In this document: piece by piece, positions 53,971-62,873 of the stretch
How the letters are laid out: the number at the start of each line of letters is the position of its first letter
Position numbering within the stretch: position 1 is the first letter of the stretch
DNA from: Actinomadura luteofluorescens
GTDB lineage: Bacteria > Actinomycetota > Actinomycetes > Streptosporangiales > Streptosporangiaceae
Assembly: GCF_013409365.1 (NCBI RefSeq)
Contig: NZ_JACCBA010000001.1
Location: 4,216,001 to 4,280,000, forward strand
Length of the DNA stretch: 64,000 nt
Direction: 5' to 3'
Translations under genes and position numbers: made by a program
Notes under the pieces: generated by a model
What the model was told of the DNA's origin: nothing
The model's database searches: none
What the model saw: only the letters and a program-made list of their open reading frames with translations

Positions 53971-55494
53971 TCAGCGGAACTCGGCCAGCCGGGGACGGAC
54001 CCCCGCGATGATCAGTGCGGCGATGACGACGGCGGCCACCGGCGGCACCGCGTTCCAGCCGCGCAGCCCGCCGTCGGCGTCCCTGATCGCCTTGTCGAAG
54101 GCGTCCTGGTGGACGGCGGTCAGCGAGCTCAGCGCCGCGTCGTAGGCGTCGAAGTCGCGGATCGCGTTGGACGTGCGGCCCATCCGCAGGTCGACCGCGC
54201 CCGCCCGGTTCCCCGCCGACGCCAGCTGCCGCATCCGCGCGTCGTTGCGCTGGACGGTCCGGTACGCCGCGAGCGTCCTGGCCAGCGCGTCGCCCTCCCG
54301 GCCCTTGTCCACCGTCCGCGCCTCGTCCCCGAAGAAGCCGAGGAACGGCGACGCCTGGCCGGGCCGGTACGCGCCGGCCTTCTCCTCCAGGCCCGCGTAG
54401 TAGTTCTCCAGGTTCACCGGCCGGTCGCCGAGGTCGGGGTAGATCACCGACAGCGACTTGTCGAGGTAGGTCTGCTCGTAGGTGTCGGCGCGGCCGGGGT
54501 CGAGGAGGTAGCGGCTCTCGTCCCCGAACGCGCTGTGGCTGATCGCGCGGGCCCGCGACAGCTGCAGGATCGAGTCGAAGCCGTCCTCCTTGGCGGTCCT
54601 GATGTGCCCCGCGTGGGCGGTGAGCAGGCCCGCCCCGACCGCGGTGAGGACGACCGTCCCGAGCGTCGCCAGCACCAGCGCCGGGTTCAGCACCCGCCGG
54701 AACGTCCGCACCAGGTACAACTGCGTCGCGACCAGGAGCAGCAGCGCGACCAGCCCGGTGAGGGCGACCCAGGTGCGCCCGGTCAGCACCGCGGACCGCT
54801 TCGTCTCGTACGACTGCCGGACGTTCGCGCCGGTGTCGAGCGTGATGTTGTACGCCTTCGGCAGCAGTTGCAGCTTCATCAGGTCGGTGGCCTGCCGGTA
54901 GGCGTCCAGGACCTGCGCCGGCGTCTCGCCGGGCGCGTGGTTCGACTGCGCGTCGAGCTGCATGGCCTGGCCGACGAGCCGCTCGTACTTGCCGAGGCCG
55001 TCCAGCACCTCCTGGACGGTCCGCCGCAGCGCCGGGTCGCGCCCGGCGAGCTGCGCGGCCTGCACCGCCGCCGCGTCGGCCTCCCCGCGGCGCTTCTCGT
55101 ACACGCGCAGGGTCTCGTCGTAGCCGATGCCGAGGCCGTGCTCGCGGCCGATCAGCAGGATGCTGGAGACCTGCGCGTCCATGTCGCTGAGCGCGAAGTA
55201 CAGCGTGCCGGTCGCGACGACCTGCGGACCGGCGTCGTGCCCGATCGTCTCGACGGAGTCGCGCGCGTTGCCGACGGCCACGGTGAGGACGGCCAGCAGC
55301 GCCACCAGCGCGGCCACGCAGAGCACGACATGCGCGCGGATGCGGCCCGGGATCGTCTTGAGCCATCTGCCGCGCACGAACGTCCTCAGCCGGCCGCCGC
55401 GCCCCGGGTCGGCGGGCGCCCTGTCCGGGGGCTGCGCGGGCGGCGCGGGCGGGCGCGGAGCGGGAGCCGCCGGCGGTGCGGGACTCATCGTCAT
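53971..55494 (-). CDS. glnX: GlnX-like four-helix membrane sensor
   Basis: 507 aa. A Pro-rich cytoplasmic N-terminus (1-55) precedes four membrane helices: about 55-75 (VVLCVAALVALLAVLTVAV), 245-267, 272-292 and near 480-500. The two large extracytoplasmic loops are helical. M. tuberculosis Rv0412c, the PknG-linked GlnX, has the same organisation and the same gene neighbours. The ATG at 55494 overlaps the FHA stop by four bases (ATGA). The stop lies within a 14-bp tandem duplication at 53957-53984. Confidence 0.82.
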   Translation of the reverse strand: MTMSPAPPAAPAPRPPAPPAQPPDRAPADPGRGGRLRTFVRGRWLKTIPGRIRAHVVLCVAALVALLAVLTVAVGNARDSVETIGHDAGPQVVATGTLYFALSDMDAQVSSILLIGREHGLGIGYDETLRVYEKRRGEADAAAVQAAQLAGRDPALRRTVQEVLDGLGKYERLVGQAMQLDAQSNHAPGETPAQVLDAYRQATDLMKLQLLPKAYNITLDTGANVRQSYETKRSAVLTGRTWVALTGLVALLLLVATQLYLVRTFRRVLNPALVLATLGTVVLTAVGAGLLTAHAGHIRTAKEDGFDSILQLSRARAISHSAFGDESRYLLDPGRADTYEQTYLDKSLSVIYPDLGDRPVNLENYYAGLEEKAGAYRPGQASPFLGFFGDEARTVDKGREGDALARTLAAYRTVQRNDARMRQLASAGNRAGAVDLRMGRTSNAIRDFDAYDAALSSLTAVHQDAFDKAIRDADGGLRGWNAVPPVAAVVIAALIIAGVRPRLAEFR

Positions 55495-56255
55495 GACGTG
55501 CCCTCCTGCAGGGACAGCGTGATGGTCGTCCAGGCGCCCACGTGGATGCGGTCGCCGTCACCGACCGGAACCGGCACGTTCACCGGGATCGGCTCCGTTC
55601 CGCCGTTCACCGTGGTGCCGTTGGTCGAACCGGGGTCGATCAGGTTCCAGGCGCCGTCCGGCCGCGCGAGCAGGACGGCGTGCAGATGCGAGACGCCCGG
55701 GTCCTCCGGCGGCGCGCCGAGGTCGATCTCGGGCAGCAGCGCGCGGGAGGCGCTGCGCCGCCCGATCCGGACCTGGCCGCCGAGCAGCGGGACGCGGCGC
55801 TCCGGGCAGTACGGCGGGAACGCGAGCCCGCCGCCGTCCGGTCCCATCTCCGCGACCACCGAGTCGAAGTAGGCGCGGTCGGCCATGACCAGCGCGTGCG
55901 GGCCGGGCGCCGGCACCGGCGCCGGGTGCGGGGCGACGGGCGCGCTGCCCTCCCGCTGCTGCGGCACCAGCGGCACCGCGTGCGCGGTGCCCGCCGGGGT
56001 GAACTCGACGGTGTAGACGGTGCCGGTCTCGAAGTCGTACCCGTCCTCCTCGCAGAAGCGGCCGGAGCGCGGCGTCCCGCAGTGCGGGCAGGCGGGCTCC
56101 TCCGCCGCCGCGGACTCGGCGGGCGGCGCGGGCACGGGCGGGGACGCGGGCGCGGGCTCGGCGAACTCGGCGCGCCGCGCGCCGTCCATGAGGTCGCCGC
56201 ACACGTCGCAGTAGTCGGTGGACTGCGACGTGTGCCCGCTCGGGCAGACCGGCAT
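55491..56255 (-). CDS. FHA-domain protein with N-terminal zinc ribbons
   Basis: 254 aa. Two zinc-ribbon-like stretches, CPSGHTSQSTDYCDVCG (Cys4, Cys16, Cys19, plus His8) and CPHCGTPRSGRFCEEDG, are followed by a Pro-rich linker. The FHA domain (about 160-254) carries IGRRSASRALLPEIDLG, DPGVSHLHAVL and IDPGSTNGTTVNG, the phosphothreonine-binding pattern. Unlike GarA/OdhI there is no ETTS-type N-terminal phosphosite. It likely reads phosphothreonines made by PknG. Confidence 0.92.
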   Translation of the reverse strand: MPVCPSGHTSQSTDYCDVCGDLMDGARRAEFAEPAPASPPVPAPPAESAAAEEPACPHCGTPRSGRFCEEDGYDFETGTVYTVEFTPAGTAHAVPLVPQQREGSAPVAPHPAPVPAPGPHALVMADRAYFDSVVAEMGPDGGGLAFPPYCPERRVPLLGGQVRIGRRSASRALLPEIDLGAPPEDPGVSHLHAVLLARPDGAWNLIDPGSTNGTTVNGGTEPIPVNVPVPVGDGDRIHVGAWTTITLSLQEGTS

Positions 56256-56260
56256 GGGCC

Positions 56261-57580
56261 TCAGCCCCCTGCCGCGTCGCCGTGCCGGGTTCGCACGGTC
56301 CGGACGGAGCGGGTGTCGAGCGACATCTCGTCGGCCTTCGCCACGTCCCGTTTCAGCCGCACGGTGCCGCGCGCCGGGTCGACCACGTCCACGACCTTGT
56401 CGAGCAGACTGGAGATCTGCTCGTTGCCGACCTCCCGCGCCAGCACCACGGCGCGCCCGAGCCGGGCGGTCGCGGTGTCCTCGTCGCCCTCCCGCCGCGC
56501 CTCCAGGCCCTGCTGGATCGCCTCGGCGAGCTCGGACTGCCCGGTGTGGTGCGCGACGCGGCCGTTGATGCGCGTCGACCTGGCCTCGTCGTCGGTCCAC
56601 TCGGCGATGACGTTGCCGGACGCGAGGACCTGGTCGCCCGCGACGAGCTTCACCCACGCGGCCCGCATCTGCCGGCCCACGTCGCCGGGCTGAACCTCCA
56701 CGCACAGGTGGTACTCGCGGTTCTCGTCGCCCCACGCTCCGAGCGGGTAGTCGCCGGTCTGCGGGCCCGACTCGCCCCGGCGGGCGGTGAGGTCCTCCAC
56801 GGCGGGGACCATCTGCTTGACGAACCGCAGCCGCGCCTGCTGCGGCGTCCACACGCGCAGCGTCACGTCCGCGACCTGCTTGCTCATCGCGGCCCGCGTC
56901 ATCGCCAGGAAGTCGGCCTCCAGGTCGGCCGGGTCGGGGACGTCCAGGAACCCGCCCAGCAGCACCGAGGTGATCTTGCGGAGCTCGGCGACGTTCCAGT
57001 CGGTGCCGACGCCGCGCGCGTCGCACAGGAAGCGGCCGGTGCACTGGCGCAGCGCGGCGTCCAGCTCCTCGTCGGACTCGTGCTGGTTCTTGCCGTCGGT
57101 GAGCAGGATCGCGTGCTTGACGGCGCCCGCCGCGACGGCGTCGTGCCCGGTGAACAGCCGGTCGGCGAGCCGCAGCCACGACCCGATCGCCGTCCCGCCG
57201 GCCGCCTCCAGCCGCCCCACCGCGTCCACCGCGCCGCGCCGGGACGCCGCGTCGGCCCGGACGAGCCGCTCCCCCTGCGGGTAGACCATCCGCGGCCGGT
57301 TCGCGCCCGCGACCACCGCGAAGTGCACGCCGTCGCGCAGCACGTTCACCGCCGCCCGCGCCGCCCGCTTCGCCGCCGCCATCTTGCCCCGGTACGACAT
57401 CGACCCGGAGGTGTCGATCATGATGATCTCCGCGGCGGGGGCGCGCCCGCCGTCCGCCGCCGGGCCCGGACCGCCGGACGCGCGCGCCTCCACCGAGACG
57501 ATCGCGTGCATCTCCCGCCCGCCGGCCGGGAGGTAGGGGTTCTGGTCCACCCGTACGGCGAACTCCGGAAAATCGCTCAT
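56261..57580 (-). CDS. VWA-domain protein
   Basis: 439 aa. Von Willebrand A domain (about 40-215) with intact MIDAS loop IMIDTSGSMS and second metal segment HAILLTDGKN. The C-terminal part is beta then helical (about 215-439), ending in a basic tail. VWA proteins bind proteins through metal ions and often act with AAA proteins or signalling complexes. No signal peptide, so cytoplasmic. ATG at 57580 overlaps the PP2C stop by four bases. Confidence 0.9.
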   Translation of the reverse strand: MSDFPEFAVRVDQNPYLPAGGREMHAIVSVEARASGGPGPAADGGRAPAAEIIMIDTSGSMSYRGKMAAAKRAARAAVNVLRDGVHFAVVAGANRPRMVYPQGERLVRADAASRRGAVDAVGRLEAAGGTAIGSWLRLADRLFTGHDAVAAGAVKHAILLTDGKNQHESDEELDAALRQCTGRFLCDARGVGTDWNVAELRKITSVLLGGFLDVPDPADLEADFLAMTRAAMSKQVADVTLRVWTPQQARLRFVKQMVPAVEDLTARRGESGPQTGDYPLGAWGDENREYHLCVEVQPGDVGRQMRAAWVKLVAGDQVLASGNVIAEWTDDEARSTRINGRVAHHTGQSELAEAIQQGLEARREGDEDTATARLGRAVVLAREVGNEQISSLLDKVVDVVDPARGTVRLKRDVAKADEMSLDTRSVRTVRTRHGDAAGG

Positions 57581-58701
57581 CTGCCCCGCTCCCTGCTCGG
57601 TCCTGGCGGCGGGTAGCGAAGGACCGCCACCGTCACGTTGTCGTGCCCTCCCGCGTCCAGCGCCGCCCGCACCAGCCGCCGCGCCGCGTCCAGCGGGCCG
57701 TCCCGGCCGGTGAGCGCCACGGCCGCGAGGTCGGACGGCTCCGGCAGGTCGTTCCACAGCCCGTCGCTGCACAGCACCACCAGCCCCGGGCCCGTCGGCC
57801 GGAACGCCGCCACGTGCGGGTCGAGCGGGCCCGCGTCGGCCCCCAGCCAGGCGGTCAGCACGTGCGCCCGCCGGTCGGCCCACGCCTCCTCGGCGCTCAT
57901 CGCACCCTGCTCGATCATGGACGAGGCCCACGAGTCGTCCGTGGTGAGCCGGCACGAGCCCGCCGGCGAGAGCCAGTAGGCGCGGCTGTCGCCGACCCAG
58001 CCGACGGTGATGCCGCCCGCGTCCACGACGGCCGACACGAACGTGCACGCCGGCGAGGAGTCGGGATCGCCGGGCAGCCCCGCCACGACCTCGCCCGCCC
58101 GCGCCGCCGCGTCGCGCATCGCGCCCCGCGGGTCGGCGCCGGCCGGGACCCGGCCCGTCAGCACGGCCAGCGCCGCCTCTGCGGCCAGCCGCGACGCCTC
58201 CTCCGACCCGGGCGCCGTCGCGACCCCGTCGCACACGACCGCGCACACGCCCGCGGGCAGTTCCGCCAGCGCGAACGCGTCCTCGTTCCGGCTGCGCCGC
58301 AGCCCGAGGTCGCTCACCGCCGCCCCGGACCGCCCGGCCTCGGCCTCGACGTGCTCCCGCCCGCTCGGCTGCCGGAGCCCGCACTGCTCGCAGTACCCGT
58401 CCGCCCCGACGGCGCCGACGCCGCAGTCCACGCAGGCGCCCCCCGCCGCGGTGCCCTCGCCCGGGTCGGCCTGGGGTGCGCTGGGCGGCTGCTCACGCTG
58501 GCGGGGGACCGGGTTGGGCGCGAACGGGGCCGCGCGGGAGGCCGGGGTCGGCGAGGCGTGCGGAAGGGCCGTGCCGAGCGGCGGGGTCCTGGGCGTGGTG
58601 GGGTCGGGGCGCCCGCACTCCTCGCAGAAGCGGTCGCGTTCGTTGACGGGCTCGCCGCAGGTGCGGCAGAGCGCGACGGGGGTGTGCTGATCCGCGTTCA
58701 T
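57577..58701 (-). CDS. PP2C-family protein phosphatase with zinc ribbons
   Basis: 374 aa. N-terminal CRTCGEPVNERDRFCEECG (Cys12, 15, 26, 29) and a second CVDCGVGAVGADGYCEQCG around residue 90, joined by a Pro-rich linker. PP2C core: SRNEDAFA, VVCDGVA, VGWVGDSRAYWL, VLCSDGLWND and GHDNVTVAVL, with all metal-binding Asp present. Removes Ser/Thr phosphates, probably from PknG or its targets. Three bases separate it from pknG. Confidence 0.94.
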   Translation of the reverse strand: MNADQHTPVALCRTCGEPVNERDRFCEECGRPDPTTPRTPPLGTALPHASPTPASRAAPFAPNPVPRQREQPPSAPQADPGEGTAAGGACVDCGVGAVGADGYCEQCGLRQPSGREHVEAEAGRSGAAVSDLGLRRSRNEDAFALAELPAGVCAVVCDGVATAPGSEEASRLAAEAALAVLTGRVPAGADPRGAMRDAAARAGEVVAGLPGDPDSSPACTFVSAVVDAGGITVGWVGDSRAYWLSPAGSCRLTTDDSWASSMIEQGAMSAEEAWADRRAHVLTAWLGADAGPLDPHVAAFRPTGPGLVVLCSDGLWNDLPEPSDLAAVALTGRDGPLDAARRLVRAALDAGGHDNVTVAVLRYPPPGPSRERGR

Positions 58702-58703
58702 GT

Positions 58704-61313
58704 TCAGAAGAGCGTCCTCGGGCGGACGGCGTTGGCCCGTTTGACCATCGCGTGGCGGTGCTCGGCGCCGTCGGCGAGCTTGGCGAGCACGCGGTAGACG
58801 TCCTCCAGCTTCTTGCGGAGGGCCTGCTCGTCCAGGTCGGTGCCGAGGATCTGCTGCCGGACGCCGGGCGGGGTCGTCCCCCGGTCGGCGCGGACCCAGG
58901 TCAGCGCCGCCTCCAGCACCTCGGCGGCGAACGCGGCCGACCGCTCGGTGTCCAGGCGCAGGGACGACAGCCGCCGTCCCGCCTCGACGAGCGCGGGCGC
59001 GTTCAGCTCGGCGCCCCCGCGCCCCCGCACGGCCGTGGCGACGGCGGCGAGCTGCGCGGCGAGGTAGTGGCTGGAGATCCGCGGGACCGAGTCGAGGACG
59101 CGTTCGGCGGACGCCCGGTCGCCCGCCGCGAGCCGAGTTCGGGCCAGCCCGAACGCCGCGCTGACGTGGGTGGGATCGGTCCGCCAGACCGTCTCGTAGT
59201 AGTAGCCGGCGGCGGCCGTCTCGCCCAGGGTCTCGTGGCAGAACGCCAGCGCGAGCTTGGGCGCCTGCTCGCCGGGCGCGAGGTCGTACAGGTCGTTGAA
59301 CACCGCGACGGCCTCGGTGCCGCGCCCGCCGGCGAGGGCCCGCGCGCCCCGGTACCAGTCGACGCGCCAGTCGTCCGGGGCCTCGGCGGCGATGTCCTCC
59401 AGGAGGTGCGCGGCGCCGTCGAGGTCGCCCAGCTCGATCCGGACGCGCACCAGCGCGAGCCGCACCTCGCGGGACGCGACCGGCGCGGACGCCAGCGCCG
59501 CGGCCAGGTCGGCGGGGTCGCGGGCGGTGAGCCCGGCGAGGAACGCGGCCGCCGGGTCGGAGGCGTACACCAGCGGGACGGGCAGCGCCGCCGCGGCGGC
59601 GGCCGGCTCCACCGGGGCCAGGATCGGCGCCGCCCCGCCGCTGCCCCGGGCGCCGTCCAGACCGCCGACGATCTCGGTTCCGGCCGTCTGCTGCTCCGGC
59701 CCGAACAGCGGGGACGGCGCGGGGCGCGGGCGCCCGTCCTCCGCCGACAGGACCTCCCGCAGCACGCCGGTGAGCTGCTCGGCCATCTCGGCGGCGCTCT
59801 GGAACCGGCGGGCCGGGTCGGGGTGCGTGGCCCGGCGCAGCAGCCGGTGGTAGGACTCGTGCCGCTGGAACAGCGGCACCTCCTCGCGCGGCGGCAGGCT
59901 GCGCAGGTGCCGCCCGGTGTAGCCGCGGAACGGGAAGCTCAGCACCGCCAGCGTGCGGCCGACGGTGTAGAGGTCGGAGCTGACCGAGGGGCCCTGCGAG
60001 CCGATCTCGGGGGCCTGGTAGCCGGGCGTGCCGAAGATCGGGCTGTCCGCGTCGAAGGCCCGCCGGACGCCGCCGAGGTCGATCAGCTTGAGCTGCTCCT
60101 CGGACTGGATCGCGTTGTCGGGCTTGAAGTCGCAGTACAGCAGCCCGACGCCGTGCAGGTAGCCGAGGGCGCTCAGCACCTCCAGGCCGTAGGCGATGAC
60201 CTGGCCGAGCGGCAGCGACGCCTGGTCGCCCTGCGCCTGGCGGGCGCTGAGCAGGATGTCCTTCAGCGAGCGGCCGCCGACGTACTCCATGACGATGTAG
60301 CCGGACTCGCCGTGCCGCACGAAGTTGTAGATCTTGACGATGTTCGGGTGCTCGACCTCGGCGAGGAACGCGCGCTCGGCGGTCGCGGCGGCGAGCGAGT
60401 CGGCGTCGCCGGTGTCGAGCAGGCCCTTGAGGACGACCCACCGCTCGCTCACGTTGTGGTCGCGCGCCAGGTACACCCAGCCGAGCCCGCCGTGGGCGAG
60501 GCAGCCGAGCACCTCGTACTGGCCGCCGATCATCTCGCCCGGCTGGAGCTTCGGGGTGAAGGAGAACGGGTGGCCGCAGTTGCGGCAGAAGCCCTCGGTG
60601 CGTCCCGGGCGGCCGCCCCGGCTGCGCCCGACCTTCTCGTCGCACTTGCTGCAGAAGCGCCGGTTCTCCGGCACCTCCGGATTCTCCATGATCGCCGAGG
60701 CGGGGTCGCGGGCCGGCACCGGCGGCACCTCGACGAGCCCCGCGCCGAGCATCCCGCGCCTGGCCGAGCCGCTGGAGCCCGTCCCCCGGGTGCCGCCGCG
60801 CGAGGCCGTCCGCCCGGACCCGACGCTGCCCGACCCGCTCGTCGGCGCGCTGCCGTACGAGGACCCCTGCCCGCTGCGCCCGCTCTGGCCGGACGACCCC
60901 GGCGGCATGCCCGCGGGAGGCGCGGGAGCCGCCGGAGTGGTCACCGGCGCCTGCCCGGGGGCGGCGGCCGGGGCCGAGCCCGGAGGCCGCCCGTATGCGC
61001 CGGGGTAGCCGGGCATCGCGGGCGCGGCCGGACGCACGGGCGCCGCCGTCCGGGCGGGCTGCGCCGGACCGCCCGGCGACGGGCCGATGGGCGCCGGACC
61101 GGTGTGCGACGGATTGATCGGCACTGCGGGATGGGACGGCGCCGGCTGGGACGCGGGCTGAGGCGCCGGCCGAGCCGCGGGGGGCGCTTGCTGGGGCGCC
61201 CGCTGCGAAGACGAGTTCGGTGGCGGTGCCACTGCGGGAGCCATGCCGCAGACGTCGCAGAAGCCGTCCGCCTCCACCTCGCCTGTGCAGCCGGGCTGGG
61301 TGCATCGGTTCAT
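58704..61313 (-). CDS. pknG: PknG-type serine/threonine protein kinase
   Basis: 869 aa. Zinc-ribbon-like N-terminus (Cys4, 9, 19, 22), a Pro/Ser/Gly linker, a rubredoxin-like pair (Cys221, 224, 243, 246), kinase domain (about 266-520) and C-terminal TPR helices to 869. The glycine loop LAHGGLGWVYLA, Lys296 in WVVLKGLL, CDFKPDN (Asp395, no Arg before it) and IDLGG in place of DFG are all PknG features. In mycobacteria PknG controls GarA and thus glutamate metabolism. The ATG at 61313 is fixed by the four-base overlap with the upstream gene. Confidence 0.96.
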   Translation of the reverse strand: MNRCTQPGCTGEVEADGFCDVCGMAPAVAPPPNSSSQRAPQQAPPAARPAPQPASQPAPSHPAVPINPSHTGPAPIGPSPGGPAQPARTAAPVRPAAPAMPGYPGAYGRPPGSAPAAAPGQAPVTTPAAPAPPAGMPPGSSGQSGRSGQGSSYGSAPTSGSGSVGSGRTASRGGTRGTGSSGSARRGMLGAGLVEVPPVPARDPASAIMENPEVPENRRFCSKCDEKVGRSRGGRPGRTEGFCRNCGHPFSFTPKLQPGEMIGGQYEVLGCLAHGGLGWVYLARDHNVSERWVVLKGLLDTGDADSLAAATAERAFLAEVEHPNIVKIYNFVRHGESGYIVMEYVGGRSLKDILLSARQAQGDQASLPLGQVIAYGLEVLSALGYLHGVGLLYCDFKPDNAIQSEEQLKLIDLGGVRRAFDADSPIFGTPGYQAPEIGSQGPSVSSDLYTVGRTLAVLSFPFRGYTGRHLRSLPPREEVPLFQRHESYHRLLRRATHPDPARRFQSAAEMAEQLTGVLREVLSAEDGRPRPAPSPLFGPEQQTAGTEIVGGLDGARGSGGAAPILAPVEPAAAAAALPVPLVYASDPAAAFLAGLTARDPADLAAALASAPVASREVRLALVRVRIELGDLDGAAHLLEDIAAEAPDDWRVDWYRGARALAGGRGTEAVAVFNDLYDLAPGEQAPKLALAFCHETLGETAAAGYYYETVWRTDPTHVSAAFGLARTRLAAGDRASAERVLDSVPRISSHYLAAQLAAVATAVRGRGGAELNAPALVEAGRRLSSLRLDTERSAAFAAEVLEAALTWVRADRGTTPPGVRQQILGTDLDEQALRKKLEDVYRVLAKLADGAEHRHAMVKRANAVRPRTLF

Positions 61314-62524
61314 CGCCGGGTCCCCGTCTCGCTCTCGCACGCCCTGATCGCTCGCTGGTACTCCGCCAGCACCGTGGTCGCCCTGCGCAGATCGCAGGGC
61401 GCCGTCCACAGCACCTCGCGCGCCTCCCCGTACAGCACGGTGAGCCGCTCGTCCTCGGCCAGGCCGAGCCGCGCGGCCTTCGCCCGGTACGCCTCCAGGC
61501 GCCCCCGCAGCTCACCCCGCCGGTCGAGCAGCCCGGCACTGAGACGCAGGTCACCGCGCGCCCGTTCCAGCGCCTCCTCGACGGCGTGCTCCAGCTCGGC
61601 GAAGCGTCCCGCCATCTCCACCCAGCGGCCGGCCTCGCGCAACCGTTCGAGGGCGGCGAGCCGGTCGCGCAGCGCTGCGCCGAGGCCCCGCGAGGGCTCC
61701 GGGAGGTTCGGGGAGTGGATCTTGTCGAGGGCCGTCGCGTGGGCGGCGTGGGCCCGCCGCTCCGTCTCCTCGACCTCCTCGACGGAGGCCGCGACCCGAG
61801 CCACGAGCTCCTCGTAGTCCTCGCGCATCCGGGCGACGCCGGCGAGTTCGTCGCCGAGCGAGGTCAGTATGGCGCAGACGCGGTCGAGGCGGGCGGTGTC
61901 GGCGTGGCCGTCCTTGACCAGCGACAGCGGGTCGGTGCGGACGAGCCGGCCGAGCGCGGTCAGCTCGCGGCCGACCCGGTCCAGCTCCGGATGCCGGGTG
62001 CCGTCGAGCGAGTGCGCCAGCCGCGCCGTCCGGCGCCAGCTCTCCTCGGCGTCCTCCAGCGGCTGGAGCAGCGCCGACCAGGCGGCGTCGGCGGCGGTGA
62101 TCTCGCCCGCGACGAACTCGTAGGCGTCCGACATCATCGCGACGGCCTCGTCCAGCGTGATGCGGCGCTCCTGCGGGCCGAGCAGCGTCCGGTGCTCCAG
62201 CGGGATCTGCCCGTCGGGCAGCTCCACCGACTGGCCCGACAGCAGGCCCGACAGCTCCATCAGCGCGGCCGGGTCGAGCCGGGGCGACCGCTCGCGCAGC
62301 TCGCCCGCCGCGTCCAGGACCCGCTGGTAGGCGTCGAACAGCCGCCACAGCGTCGCCAGCCGGGCCTGCGCAACGTCCCAGCGCCGCCACGTCTCGCCGG
62401 TGAGCCGGGCGCCCTTGAGCAGGCGGCCGCCGTCGTGGCGTTCCAGTTCGAGGAGGTTCGCGGCGATGCGGTCGCGCTCGTCCCGCAGCGTGCGCAGGGC
62501 ATGGTCGACGCCTTCACGGCTCAT
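61310..62524 (-). CDS. Coiled-coil protein, first gene of PknG operon
   Basis: 404 aa. Almost entirely helical with long E/R/L/A-rich heptad-like stretches, for example LRTLRDERDRIAANLLELERHD and VEEVEETERRAHAAHATAL. No catalytic motif, membrane segment or signal peptide. I do not recognise the family. The ATG at 62524 is preferred to a TTG at 62557. Its stop overlaps pknG by four bases (ATGA), so translation is coupled and the product is probably a scaffold or PknG partner. Confidence 0.8.
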   Translation of the reverse strand: MSREGVDHALRTLRDERDRIAANLLELERHDGGRLLKGARLTGETWRRWDVAQARLATLWRLFDAYQRVLDAAGELRERSPRLDPAALMELSGLLSGQSVELPDGQIPLEHRTLLGPQERRITLDEAVAMMSDAYEFVAGEITAADAAWSALLQPLEDAEESWRRTARLAHSLDGTRHPELDRVGRELTALGRLVRTDPLSLVKDGHADTARLDRVCAILTSLGDELAGVARMREDYEELVARVAASVEEVEETERRAHAAHATALDKIHSPNLPEPSRGLGAALRDRLAALERLREAGRWVEMAGRFAELEHAVEEALERARGDLRLSAGLLDRRGELRGRLEAYRAKAARLGLAEDERLTVLYGEAREVLWTAPCDLRRATTVLAEYQRAIRACESETGTRR

Positions 62525-62866
62525 GGGCGCGGCGGCCCCTGCCCCGCTCTGGTCCAACGTCTGCCCCGCGATCGTCTTCTCGGTCCCCCCTGAGCATGCC
62601 CGCAGAGCCGGTCTGGGAGCACGGACCGGTCCAGTATCGGACGTACGCTCTCATACAAGTGTGATCCGTGACACTAACCGAGACAAGGTGCTTTCCGTCT
62701 CGACAGGTCCGCGTCGCGGGACCGCCGCTCTCCGCTGATCCTCACGTGCCCGTACCCTGTGCAGGGGGAACCTCGTTGTCCCTGGTGACGTTACGACAGA
62801 TACGTCATTTAACGAGAGGAGTGGTGAGTCCGCGGTGTCGGACCCCAGTCATAGACCCGGTGCCCC
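62525..62866. promoter_or_regulatory. Divergent region between PknG operon and corC-like gene
   Basis: 342 bases. Holds a candidate SigR/SigH-type promoter at 62766-62792 for the forward gene and a leader peptide frame at 62835-62873. The PknG-operon promoter must lie between 62525 and about 62700; no clear hexamers found. Confidence 0.5.
62766..62792 (+). promoter_or_regulatory. SigR-like promoter gggaac-N18-gtt
   Basis: gggaac (62766-62771), 18-base spacer, gtt (62790-62792). The actinomycete thiol-stress sigma SigR/SigH uses ggaat/c-N18-gtt. It lies 75 bases before the corC-like start. Chance occurrence in such GC-rich DNA is possible. Confidence 0.5.
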
Positions 62867-62873
62867 ATGCTGA
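62835..62873 (+). CDS. Possible 12-codon leader ORF overlapping the corC-like start
   Basis: GTG at 62835 encodes MSDPSHRPGAPC and stops with TGA at 62871-62873, overlapping the downstream ATG (atgctga). The gagagga site at 62814-62820 serves this frame better than the downstream ATG, which has none. Translational coupling is inferred. Confidence 0.4.
   Translation: MSDPSHRPGAPC

Noticed and set aside
57577..61554. 1,325-codon frame joining PP2C to sequence across pknG
   Set aside because: The upstream part is the out-of-frame shadow of pknG; PP2C starts at 58701.
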